This document shows, piece by piece, positions 45,195-55,102 of a stretch of 64,000 bases of DNA. Position numbers and translations under genes: made by a program. Source of the stretch: Coriolopsis trogii (Eukaryota; Basidiomycota; Agaricomycetes; Polyporales; Polyporaceae); contig JAHYIO010000007.1 in the NCBI GenBank assembly GCA_020543525.1, positions 372,001 through 436,000 of the forward strand, given 5' to 3'. Under the pieces are notes generated by a model. That model made no database searches and was not told the origin of the DNA. It was given only the letters and a program-made list of their open reading frames with translations. Each line of letters opens with the position of its first letter. Position 1 is the first letter of the stretch.

Positions 45195-47600
45195 ATGGCC
45201 AACTACAACTATGATGAGGCCGGCAATATGGCCGCATACTTTGTCCTCACCTTCCTCCTCATATTCCTTGTCCCTTACACCCTCGTGTCTTTCTCCGTCA
45301 GCAGTACGCGTCCATCTGAATATTGCGGACTTGTAGGACGCGCCGCTCACATCGACCTACAGAACCTCCGTCACTTTCTGGCTGCCAGTGCCAGCAATGC
45401 GTCGGCCAGCGTGAACAGATCCGCAAGCGGGAGCGTGGTACGCTCTTGGCTCCAAAACTACGACGAAGGTACGCTGGTCCCTGATTGAGTGTCACACGTG
45501 TCTTGATAGGTGGCACATGCCAGAACGATCGTCATGCTTGTTGGCTGGTCGATTGTTGCCTTCTTCGCGTACAAGATCGTGAACACCGAGAACACCAACA
45601 AGATATACGATCCATTCGAAATACTTGGTATCAGCACAGTCAGTCGCTATCAATGCAAACTATATGCGCGGTCCTGATCCGCGTCATACAGGGCTTGTCC
45701 GTGAAAGAGATCAAGTCGCATTACAAGAAGCTTTCCCGCAAATTGTACGTGTAACATCTCTCGCCCTTCAGCTAAAGTCCTGACTGATTAACATGCATAT
45801 AGCCATCCCGACAAGGTTAAGCTTGGCGTAAATCAAACTATGGAGGCAGTTGAGGCGCATTTCGTCGAGATTACGAAGGCATATAAAGCGTGCGTTGTCC
45901 TTCCTCTCATTCGGTAGTATGTGCCGAGCCCGCTCTACTTTCAGCCTGACCGACGAGACCATCCGCAAGAACTGGGAGTTGTATGGACACCCGGATGGTC
46001 GGCAGGAGATTTCGATGGGCATTGCCCTTCCGAAATGGATCGTTGAGAGTGGCAACAACATTTGGGTTCTCGGTGCCTACGGTCTCATCTTTGGTGGCGC
46101 ACTTCCCGCCCTTGTTGTAAGTGTAGAGGTTCTTCACCAGCGACCTGTGGCTCAATACTTGTCCTCAGGGTCGTTGGTGGTTCGGCAACAGGGAAAAGAC
46201 GAAGGATGGCGTTCACGCTCGTAGCGCAGCCGCCTTCTTCAAGGGCCTCACTGAGGAGTCTGGTATGGATGACGTCGCTAGCTCTCTGGGGAAGGCTTTT
46301 GAGTGGGAACTCCCGAGACCCGGCAAGGCGGACGCGGAACTCGAACAACTCGAGAAGCAGATTAAGGAGAAGCTGGACGGCAAATGGGACGAGCTTGTGA
46401 AACTTGCGGACGCCCTCCCCGGCCAACATGAGAATCGTCGGAGGGCCTTCATTCTCCTGTACGCTCATTTGCTCCGTCTACATGTCAGCAGCCCAACATT
46501 GCAAAAGGGTAAGTTGCACGCTTTTGGTCTTTGGTGATAGGATGCTGAATCTCTGTAGAGCAAACGGAGCTTCTCTTGCAAACGCCAATCCTGCTCAACT
46601 CCATGCTCAACATCACCATGTCGAGGAACTGGCTCCTCCCCACTATCGCCGCTATGCGCCTACACGCATACCTCACGCAGGCGCTCATTCCCGGTAAGGC
46701 AGAGCTGAAAGCTGCACAGCTACCCGGGATCTCCCCCACCGATGCCCCCGCCTTGTCTTCCTCCGAGTCTATCGAGTTCGCGTCTGCGGTTTCGAGTCTC
46801 GAGAAGACCGAACCAGCAGCATTGCCTGATGCGCAGAAGGCCCTCGAACGTCTTGGCCAGACCGATATCGTAGATGCATCGTTCAAGGTCATCGGCGAGC
46901 GATACGTTACTCCGAGCTCATTCGTCCACCTCCTGGTTAAGCTGCGAGTCATCCCTCTCGCGAAAGACGGCAGTCCAGCGTCGATCCCCAAACCAGAGAC
47001 AAACGACAAACGTGACAATGAGTTCCTGTTGAGCAAGAAGGATATGGAGGACTTGCCGAAGGGCGAGTATACGAATGGTTACGCACATGCGCCTTACTGG
47101 CCTGCAGTACGTCCATACGGTCATTTTCATTGTGCATGTATACTTATGCATACTCCTAGAACCGCAAGCCCTCGTGGTGGATTGTTCTCGCAGATGTGAA
47201 GTCCAACAAGGTCGTCGTACCGCCTATGAAGATCGCAGATGTACCGGTGGCAGACTCTCAAGGAGGCATCGACTACCGCTCGTACAAGATCCAATTCCAA
47301 GCACCACAGAACGTTGGCCTCTTCACATGGAAGGTCTTTGTCGTCAGCGACACGTTTGTCGGTGACGAAGTATCGCGAGACGTTGTCTTGAAGATCGATG
47401 ATCCCTCGGTGCTCAACACGGACGATGCCAACGATGAGGATGATATCTCTGACCCGGAGGAGGACTCGCTCGCGGGCCAGATGGCACTCATGCGGGGCGG
47501 TTCCGTCAAGAAGCGGGGCGAGGAGAGCGATGACGAGAGTAGCACGGATGACGACGAGGACGAGAAGGCTGACAGCAGTAGCGATAGCGATAGCGATTAA
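45195..47600 (+). CDS. SEC63: protein translocation protein SEC63
   Basis: ER membrane J-protein that recruits the luminal Hsp70 to the Sec61 channel for post-translational import. The start at 45195 gives MANYNYDEAGNMAAYFVLTF and the first helix. The correct join is 45304-45362, which produces SGCQCQQCVGQREQIRKRER, a Cys-rich loop expected in basidiomycete SEC63; reading through gives a false Ala/Ser frame. The next join (45469-45523) gives RRRTIVMLVGWSIVAFFAYK, helix two. The luminal J domain has YDPFEILGIST, IKSHYKKLSRKL and the HPD triad in HPDKVKLG, split by an intron. Helix three (NIWVLGAYGLIFGGALPALV) follows, then the Sec63/Brl domain with NITMSRNWLLPTIAAMRL and WWIVLADVKSNKVVVPP. The C-terminus is highly acidic (SSSDSDSD). 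Complete, about 660 residues. Confidence 0.95.
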
Positions 47601-48201
47601 TTCAGTGCGTTCTCTGCCGGTTTTTGGAATTAAGTTATTCGACTTGCAGCTTGGACCCAACCAGATTCGTGTGGCGCGGGCGTATTGATCGTGAGTGCAT
47701 GATCACCGAACTCTTGAGGTAGGGCGGTAATGTATGAAGGCATGCCCAACCCGTTATCTACTGGCTAGTCCTGTATGCTGACAATTCTGTTGCCTTGAGG
47801 TTCACAGGTTACCTTGGACGATGGTCCCAGTCTCGCGCCCAAGACCGTCGTATTGGTGGGCCCCACCTCCGCTCATGGGGCAACGGTGAGGAGTTCTCTT
47901 ACAATTCCAGAGTGGCCGGGGGTGCAGGAGACGAGATAACCCTTGCACGGACCATTGGCCTACGAGGGTCCCCTCTTCTCTCGTGGTTTCTTCCGCTCAC
48001 AGATCCCGGATGCGGAGTTGTCTCGCTTCCTGTCCGGTTCACCTAAACCCAGTTGTTCCCAGACACTGCGCACAAACGTACTACACAACAATAAGACATA
48101 CAGTAATCGCCCGATCCGCCCACAGCATTGCGTTACGTAGAGATACATTCCACATGTAGCACTAGAACCACTGTCCATCTTACTCCGACGCGTCTCCATG
48201 C
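47601..48201. other. intergenic between convergent genes
   Basis: About 600 bp between the SEC63 and cupin stops. No gene is seen. Confidence 0.5.
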
Positions 48202-48795
48202 TCACGACTTTGCAGCAGGACCCCCATCGCCGTACAAGGGGTCGCGCGTGAACCAGGGCAGTTGCTTGATGTTGGCAACGAGCTCCTCCTCGCCCGGCTT
48301 TCCATAACAAAGGTCCCAATGCTCCGAGTCGTGCAAGTAACTGCCGACCATCTCGAAGGTGCCATCGGCTCCTCCGAGGTCCTGCATGAGCCTATGGGAG
48401 ACGCCTGCGGGGATGAGGATGGCGTCGCCCTTGGAGACTTCGACCTCGACGGCCCCCGGGCAGCCTTCGCCACCAAAATTGAGACGTGCGCGGCCGCGGT
48501 GGATGACGAGGAACTCGTGCGCGTTGGAATGAAAGTGGTCGTCGGGGTACATGGGATAGCGCCACATGGGCTTGCAGACGCCGACGGCGTTGATGTGCGC
48601 CTCGATCTGGGATGCGGTGAGGGAGGAGGGATTGTCGAAGGGGGCGTGGTAGATGAGCAGCGGGTGACGCTGTATGGAGGTGTTCGGGATGCCGTTGTGC
48701 GCGGGCAGCTGATGGGAGGAGACGCGGAGGGAGGTGAGGGGGACGAGAGGGTGTAGCGCCTTGGTCGTCGCGTTCACCGTGTTGTTTCCCGCCAT
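48202..48795 (-). CDS. cupin-domain protein
   Basis: Single-exon 197-residue protein with a double-stranded beta-helix fold, similar in layout to the YjlB-type cupins of bacteria and fungi. The start at 48795 gives MAGNNTVNATTKALHPLVP. The metal-site motif is DDHFHSNAHEFLVIHRGRAR: His-x-His and a downstream Glu, followed by ARLNFGG and then GDAILIPAGVSHRLMQD with the last His ligand. All four potential metal ligands are present. There is no signal peptide, so it is probably cytosolic. The enzymatic reaction is unknown. The lack of introns is unusual in this window and could mean a retroposed or transferred gene, but base use is not strikingly different from the neighbours. Confidence 0.88.
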   Translation of the reverse strand: MAGNNTVNATTKALHPLVPLTSLRVSSHQLPAHNGIPNTSIQRHPLLIYHAPFDNPSSLTASQIEAHINAVGVCKPMWRYPMYPDDHFHSNAHEFLVIHRGRARLNFGGEGCPGAVEVEVSKGDAILIPAGVSHRLMQDLGGADGTFEMVGSYLHDSEHWDLCYGKPGEEELVANIKQLPWFTRDPLYGDGGPAAKS

Positions 48796-50536
48796 CGTGT
48801 CAGTGAGTGCTTGCTTTCGTCACAACTCGTTTCGGTCCGTCGTGGGGTATGGATGCGTGTGGGGTATGGTGCGCGCGGGTATGGAGATGGCGCGGATGGG
48901 GTATGTACAGGCTTGGGCTCTGAGAGTTTCGCTCAGTGCCGGCCGTAATATTTATGTGGGGGACTGACTGGTATGCGGATACGGGATATATGGCGTAGTG
49001 TCCGAGACCGCGCGGATTCTGCAGGAGGCTCACAAGCTGAACATGGGCGGGACATATATATGTTCGCGACCCGCGACTTCGCGCGCGAGGGAGAAGGCCC
49101 GGCCCCTGTTCAGTCTCTGGTCGCAGGTGCATGCGGAATACATGTTGTAATCAATTTATCCGTCTGCAGGCACTAATCGTCTTCCAAGTCATCCATCCGA
49201 GACCACGCCCCCGCTCTTTTCTTCCATCTGCCCACAACACCCTCCGGTTCCCCCCAATTGGATCCGCCCTCCCCAGCGGGCTCGTAATGCACGTTTCGAG
49301 GTCCTTCCTTGTCGCTTACGCCTCGTCGCTACTCTTCCGCATCCGATCTTAGGCGGGCAAACGCGTCCGAGTCCCATCGAGAACAACCCCGTGCGCTTCG
49401 TACTGCCGTGATTCGTGAATAGGCTTACTGGCGCTTGCAACCCCGTGGTAGGCCAGGAACCTCCGGTCTTGCACACACTATCCGATCAGACAGGAGCAAG
49501 TATCTGTGCGGCTGGGACCATCAGACCACCATCTGACCAAGCCCTGGCAAGGAATTCCACCCAACTTTGACTAGCTACGTTCGGAGAGGCCATGGTTCGC
49601 TCAGAACGGTTACCTCCGGAAGCGCGTGCACATGAAGATCTGTGTGGTGGTCCAAGTTTGCCCCGGGCGCATCAATAGGATGGAGTGAGCGGCGCTGAGC
49701 ATTTATCGTCCAAGGAAACATACGATCGCTCAGATCAACGAGCACGCTGCGACATGCGGTCGGCAGACCCTGTCTCCGATCCCAGGAACGATAACGAGGC
49801 CAGACAAACGGCACGACTCTCTCGTCCAGCTCAAAACACAAAAGCATTTTTACGTACTGTCGCAGAATGTCGTACGTCAGACCGACAGAACGCGTCGCGG
49901 GTGTCAGCCTTCTCCCCGCCACGCGTTCGGTGAACATCGTTCTCTATTTGCCGGGATTCGAACACGTGCAGACTCTCAACGTCGTGGCATCACCACTGTG
50001 AGTCCTTGCCTCCACACCGCCTGATGAGCTTGCTCTAGGTCTCCGACGTTCACTTTGCCGATTTCCCCACCTCGTGAACGTGGCAGCCCTGGAAAATGCC
50101 GCTCAGGCTGGTAGCCATCTGGATGATCGGTGAAACGATCATACCTGCCTACCCAGGCTAGCAAACCCACGTCGCGGGTTCTTGGTTTCCCTCTCAGACT
50201 CTAAAACGCCTGACTCGGCTCTTGGGGAAGCCGCTAAGGCTACCACGTTCGGCGTGGAACAGTCTGGAGTGGTGCCCACGCGACGCCGGACTTTCAAGAC
50301 GGCTTTCAGCGACCTCGACCTCGACCTCGGCCCGCGGCTCCAGCGTCCCTGACTGAAATGCACGAAGGGACGGGTTGCTATCTCGGGGGTGGGGTGCGGG
50401 TGTGTTACTCGCAAGTCGGGGTATGAACCCAGCCAATTTCAGATGTCACGTGTAGTTAGTATGCTACAACTTCAAGACGTCGCGCGATCGCGGAAATCAA
50501 TACGGAATCCACTCATGTCAAACACCAGCACATACA
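48796..50536. other. intergenic, no gene seen
   Basis: About 1.7 kb between the divergent cupin and kinase-like genes. A short tRNA B-box-like string lies near 49950-49963 on the minus strand but no tRNA fold could be built around it. Confidence 0.45.
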
Positions 50537-51680
50537 ATGGAGACAGTTCGCACTAGACAAGATGAATATTCTCCACCACCCTGGCTCAATGTCCATCCTG
50601 CGCTCAGAGAGCGCGACATCTATGTAGACACCCCGATCAAACCAGTGAGTAGCCGTCTCGTTCTGGTCGCTGGCAGTCCGAACGTGCACCATTGCAGGGC
50701 GTCATCTTTGCTACAAACCATGTAGTAAGACCTGGGGCGCAATGGGCAGTCAAGATATTGCGAGATCACAACGCTCAAGAGGCAGACTTTTACGACAAAT
50801 TGAACAAACTCGACCCTGCGAGCCCAAATCACACCATCCCTTGCATTGTTGTCCGCTCGTCAGCTACATGCGACTTCCTCATAATGCCTTATCTGAGCCT
50901 TGTAACGGTGCTGTTTACGAATTTACCGACGCTCTTAGGATACTACGACCAAATCCTCCAGGTTAGTACGTGTTGAGCCACCGGAACTTAACTCTGTTGC
51001 TGATTGCGCGAGTTGCCTCCACCATAGGGCATCGGATTCTTGCACAACTTGAAAATCGCACATATGGTCAGCACTTTCCGACCCTCATATCGTATCTGTG
51101 CTGACCCGTATCAACAATCTTGACGTAGGATTTTGCATCCGGTAACTGTGTCGTTGCTGAGCAGAAAGATATGCGAGGTCACACTTGCATCAAGCTCGAC
51201 AAAGTCTACGTAATCGATTTTGGCTGTTCGAGACAGTTTGAGCTTGGACCGGGTCTTCAACCTGCTGTTGAGCTGGGACCAGCTCAGCACCGTCCGCCGC
51301 CGAGTATCAAGGTTTTGGACCCTTATTCCTGGGATATGTATTGTGTGGGACGTACGTTTGAGGGCATGGCTGAGGTAGAGGCCTACCTTTATATTGTCTT
51401 TGGGTCCGTATCGCTCATGCTTTGTCTGACATCACAGGAGCTCTACTGGAATACCAAACCTCCTTGGCTCCTTCGACGCTATGTGAGTTGGCTGTTAGGC
51501 CGGGAGCGCGGATGCGCGGGAGTGTGTCATTGTCGGCCGCGCGTGCGACGGGCACGGCAGGTGCTTTGCGTGTTACGCATACTGGCATGGGTATGGTGTG
51601 GACCCAGGATAGCGTTCTTGGCTGTCCGTCGACGTCTGTCTTCCCCTGAGTCCCTCGATGCTTCGACGCTATCAGGTTGA
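50537..51680 (+). CDS. kinase-fold protein with short C-lobe
   Basis: Member of the divergent protein-kinase-like families common in Agaricomycetes. The start at 50537 gives METVRTRQDEYSPPPWL. Exons (introns 50645-50697 and about 50961-51028, 51066-51128) join to GVIFATNHVVRPGAQWAVKI with the VAIK-type Lys, NAQEADFYDKL with a helix-C Glu, IGFLHNLKIAHMDFASGNCV as catalytic loop (HMD in place of HRD, Asn kept), and VYVIDFGCSRQFE with an intact DFG. Asp, Asn, Lys and DFG are all there, so ATP binding and catalysis are possible. After DPYSWDMYCVG only a few dozen residues precede the lineage-typical tail WLLRRYVSWLLGRERGCAGV with its Cys/Arg-rich end. Most of the helical C-lobe seems missing, or an exon was missed. 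Function unknown. Confidence 0.75.
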
Positions 51681-52266
51681 CGTCAATGTCGGATTTCGAC
51701 TTCGAAGCCGAGTATTCACACAATATACCTCGTGCGCATGTAGATCCTGCTCATGCGAATCAAGCGATGTTGGAACTACAGTAACACGGACGTGGTGCCC
51801 AGCTGCGACGAGCGGCCATCTACCCCAGCCGATCGCTCGCTCAGATGAGTTGCAGTGGCCTCAACAAGTTACATGGGTCATTCGGATATGCCCTCGTAGC
51901 GAATGTGCGTTCAATAATGATACCAGAGTCAGTTGTCGTATAATAGTCGTAGGCCTGACAGAGCCCGAATTCTCAACGTAGCCCTGCCGCTGCATCTTGC
52001 CGGAGCAAATCCCAGCACCCGAAGAATGTCAGTGCGAGACCTATGGATTGGGTGTTGAAGAAGACAACACCGGCGGATGCGCCGATCAGAACATCGCCGA
52101 CATACTCGCCAAGTGGTGCCGACGTCTTCATTATTCAGACCACACCTTCGTCGAACCGTGGAGGCTCTACATTCACCATGATTGTACAGCCGCAACATCA
52201 CTATGACAGGCCGATAAATCAGCGAATCACGTTCAGGACCGTGTCCGGGTCCGCGAATATAGGAAG
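51681..52266. other. intergenic between convergent genes
   Basis: About 585 bp between the kinase-like gene and the 3' end of DNAJC17. No gene is seen. Confidence 0.45.
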
Positions 52267-53652
52267 CTACGCTGCATCCTGAGATTCTCGCTCCCGGATT
52301 TCGCGTTCCAAGCGCGCCCGTTCTGCTTGGCGCATGCGCATGAGGGTGATCGACTCATAGTCCAGACCAGGGATATCGCTAGGTGCGGTGACCTTTGCGG
52401 GGGCCTCACTGAAATCGGGCTGTCGAGCTACGTATTAGGAACGGGAGCGCTAGAGCAGTATGAACGCACACTCACGAATGTAGAAGGGAAAGACGCAAAA
52501 GGAGAATCTGGAGTAGAGGAAGTGGCAGTACTCTGAGTGGCAATCCCACGGGATGGGAGCACAGGTGCCGGAGCGGGGGGCGCACTCTGCGCGTGTGTAC
52601 CTTTGACTTTGGTTGACGTATCGTCGCTGAGTTGACCTATCTTCTTCAGCCACCCAATCAACTCAGGTTCTTTGCCTTCGGCCCAGTCAACTTCGACATC
52701 GCCGAGACCACTCTCCGCGCGGCCACTTGCGCAGACGGCTGCGAAGGCGCCACTGATTTGCGTGAATGGGACGAGCGCGGTTCCGCGCTTTGGCTTCTTC
52801 GGCGGAGCGGGTTTGAGCGAGAGGACGATAGAAGACTCGTCGATAGAACCAAAGGGGGTGAGAAGCGTGCCGATACTTGTTGCGTCTGTGAGGGCGGGAC
52901 GTGCGGAGAGCGTGTACTTGACGCGGACGGTAGTATCTAGCAAACCTTTGGAGTATGGGTAAGGTCGGTAACAAACGTCCCGGGTCAAGGTGAGCATCGG
53001 GCAGCGTGAGTGAGACTGACCTAAGGATGGTGGCTCATCTCCAACATTGGGTACTTGCTGAGCTTTCCTTGCGAGCTCGATGCGCTCCTGCTCCTTCCGC
53101 TGGAGTTCGCGCTCTCGTTCCTCACGCAGTCGCCTGCCTTCCTCCATGATGCGCTCGTTTTCGCGCAACCGCTCTCTCTTCTCTGCCTCCTTCTCGACTC
53201 TAGCCTTCTTGAAAGCCCGTTCTCGCTCCTCGAGTTCGTCGACCAAGCCTTTCCGTTTCGCATCATAACTGGCAAAGCGCGCCTTGCGAGCCTCCTTCAT
53301 GCGAAGCTTGGCATCTAGGGCCATGCGCCGAAGCGGGTCCAGGAGTAGTTCCTGCGCTTGATGCAATTCATGGAACTTGCGTGCTATTCGAATGGTGGCA
53401 CAATGAGGCGATGATTGGACTATAGATGAAGACTCGCTTACCTGCATCGGGATTTCCGGGGTTCTTTAAGAGGTCTTGGTCAGAGTGAGCGTTCACCAGG
53501 TGTCAGGGAGCGAGAGATGGAAGAAGACTCACTCTGTCTGGGTGAACCTTGAGAGAGCGCTGCCTGTAGGCAGTCTTGATTTCTTGGTCAGTAGCTTCGA
53601 TGGAGAGTTCGAGGAGCTCGTAAGGGTTTATTTCTTCGTCTTGAGAAGACAT
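52267..53652 (-). CDS. DNAJC17: J-domain splicing factor, DNAJC17 / Cwf23 type
   Basis: Nuclear J-domain protein connected with the spliceosome in animals and yeasts (human DNAJC17, yeast Cwf23/Cwc23). The start at 53652 gives MSSQDEEINPYELLELSIEA and then DQEIKTAYRQRSLKVHPDR with the HPD motif; a short exon join leads to NPGNPDAARKFHELHQAQEL, completing the domain. A long charged coiled coil follows (KRKGLVDELEERERAFKKAR through RERELQRKEQERIELARKAQ). The C-terminal half reads VRVKYTLSARPALTDATSIG, an RRM-like start, with VPFTQISGAFAAVCASGRAE as the second part, typical of DNAJC17. The last exon gives PDFSEAPAKVTAPSDIPGLD and ends with a charged helix, stop TAG at 52267-52269. All parts are intact; about 380 residues. 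Confidence 0.92.
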
Positions 53653-54128
53653 GCTGGAGGTGGGTGCTGCGAGGAAGTGTAGGTTTGGTATGAGAGGAGT
53701 CAGGTTGTGGCTGAGCCTGAGAGAGAGTCGCTGCCAGTGCTGCAGTGCATGTCGCGGGCCGCACCGGACCGGGGCAAGGCCAGAGTCTCCTCTTCCGCCG
53801 CGTCTTGAAGGTTGAAGTGGTACATAGGTGAGTCAACAACCTGCGATGAGGATGTTGACGCTGTGTCACAACATGCAGACAGGAAACAGCTCATTTGTAG
53901 AGAACATCTGACGCATCATTTCATGCGTTCGAGGACGAACTACGAGTTGCGCGCCGGTCCATGCAAACGTTGTGGTGGACACCCCTTGGGCCGTCACACT
54001 TACTGCAGAGGATTGTGGCATCAGATACACGCATTGAATCGCACAATATCTTCTACTTGCGGTGATATTGCTTGTATGTCGAATGGCGTCAACGGTCTAG
54101 AGGCTGACCGTTGCTTCCTGCTAAGGTT
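53653..54128. other. intergenic, DNAJC17 upstream region
   Basis: About 475 bp between DNAJC17 and repeat copy 3, which diverge. No gene is seen. Confidence 0.4.
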
Positions 54129-54165
54129 ATGTCCGCGTCCGCCGCCGTGGACCAGATTGTGATGT

Positions 54166-54178
54166 CGGCCTATATAGC
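54166..54178 (+). promoter_or_regulatory. TATA-like box of repeat unit copy 3
   Basis: TCGGCCTATATAG stands about 100 nt before the ORF start at 54278, as in copy 2. In copy 1 the corresponding stretch is degraded. Confidence 0.5.
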
Positions 54179-54277
54179 CAACGACTACGAGCATCCCAAA
54201 CCTCACTTACTTTGCCCTCTTACCATCTCACACGCCGTATCCCTATCTCCCCTTCGAGTGGTAACCCAACGCTCATC

Positions 54278-54618
54278 ATGTCCAACCAGCGCACATACTC
54301 CTCTGAGAAGGTAAGCATATGGCCTCAGCATAGTCCATACATCCCAAATGAATCTTTTGTCTCTGTTTCCAGGTCTCTATTGTTCCTTGTGCACCTCACC
54401 CTGTGAAGGAGCGGGCGGTGAGCCACCAGCGCCCCCCTTTCGGTATACAGGAGACGTGGAGCGAGTTCAAACTCGTCCCGCTGTCTGTGGCACAGAAGGA
54501 TGTCGGCATCAAGTACGGGGGCTTCACCCGGAAGCTGGAGGACTTTGCGAGAGCCCGGAAAGGAGAACAGAAGGTTCCGGACTGGATCAAGTACGGGATC
54601 CTCGCGAGGGGCCTCTAG
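54278..54618 (+). CDS. small spliced ORF of the repeat unit, copy 3
   Basis: Unknown function. Exon 1 (54278-54310) encodes MSNQRTYSSEK; a 62-nt GT-AG intron ends at 54372; exon 2 (54373-54618) encodes VSIVPCAPHPVKERAVSHQR and on to LARGL before TAG. The 92-residue product is hydrophilic and basic, with the core WSEFKLVPLSVAQKDVGIKY followed by GFTRKLEDFARARKGEQK. No signal peptide, membrane helix or known motif. A TATA-like box at about 100 nt, a good splice pair and the conservation of the frame in copy 2 support a real gene. The alternative is the residual ORF of a mobile element. It is the reference copy for the family in this window. Confidence 0.6.
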
Positions 54619-55102
54619 TGGACCGGTGATTGCTAGTGAAGCGACGTCCCGGTACTCGTCGTCGGGGACCGGAACTCCGGAGCTCGTCGAAGCAACCAAG
54701 CTCAACGGCAGGCTACGTTGAGCTCGGCTTAGATGAAACAGTCTGTTGACATCCTTTTGCTCTTCTCTGCAGACTTCCTCGGATGTCGACCTCAATATCG
54801 CGCGCGCTGAAGACCGACTGCGACCGACTGCGACCGATTGCGACCGACTACGACCGACATGCACGCGTGCAGGCCTGTGGAACTGGTTTGGAGAGGGTTG
54901 ATCGCCTCTCTGGATCAGTATGTGCGGGAGTCGAAGGGGCTGCAGGAGACCTCCTGTGGTCTCTGACGCTCTCTGGCGGTTCCTTTGGGATCCCCAATGC
55001 ACTTCATAATTTTTTCCTCCCCCTCCTCGTGAGGGGCTCCTTTTCTCCCTTGCAGCTTCTTGCCACTTCGAGTCCGGGGTGGGGAGCGCTGCGAGGGACA
55101 AG

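Larger units (their letters stand above)
54129..55102 (+). repeat. repeat unit copy 3 (whole unit)
   Basis: Best-preserved copy of the ~0.95-kb unit. It holds the upstream block with TCGGCCTATATAG (54166-54178), a two-exon small ORF (54278-54618), and a 3' module (54619-55102) nearly identical to that of copy 2. The decamer array GACCGACTGC runs from 54812 for five units here against four in copy 2. It ends in the block GAGTCCGGGGTGGGGAG. A second frame in the 3' module (54783-55121) is open in both copies and shares blocks such as GDLLWSLTLSGGSFG, but a coding role is not shown. Confidence 0.75.

Noticed and set aside
49945..50035. tRNA gene on the minus strand (string GTTCGAATCCCGG)
   Set aside because: The B-box-like string is present, but the T stem has mismatches, no acceptor stem pairs with the bases after it, and no A box stands at the right distance.
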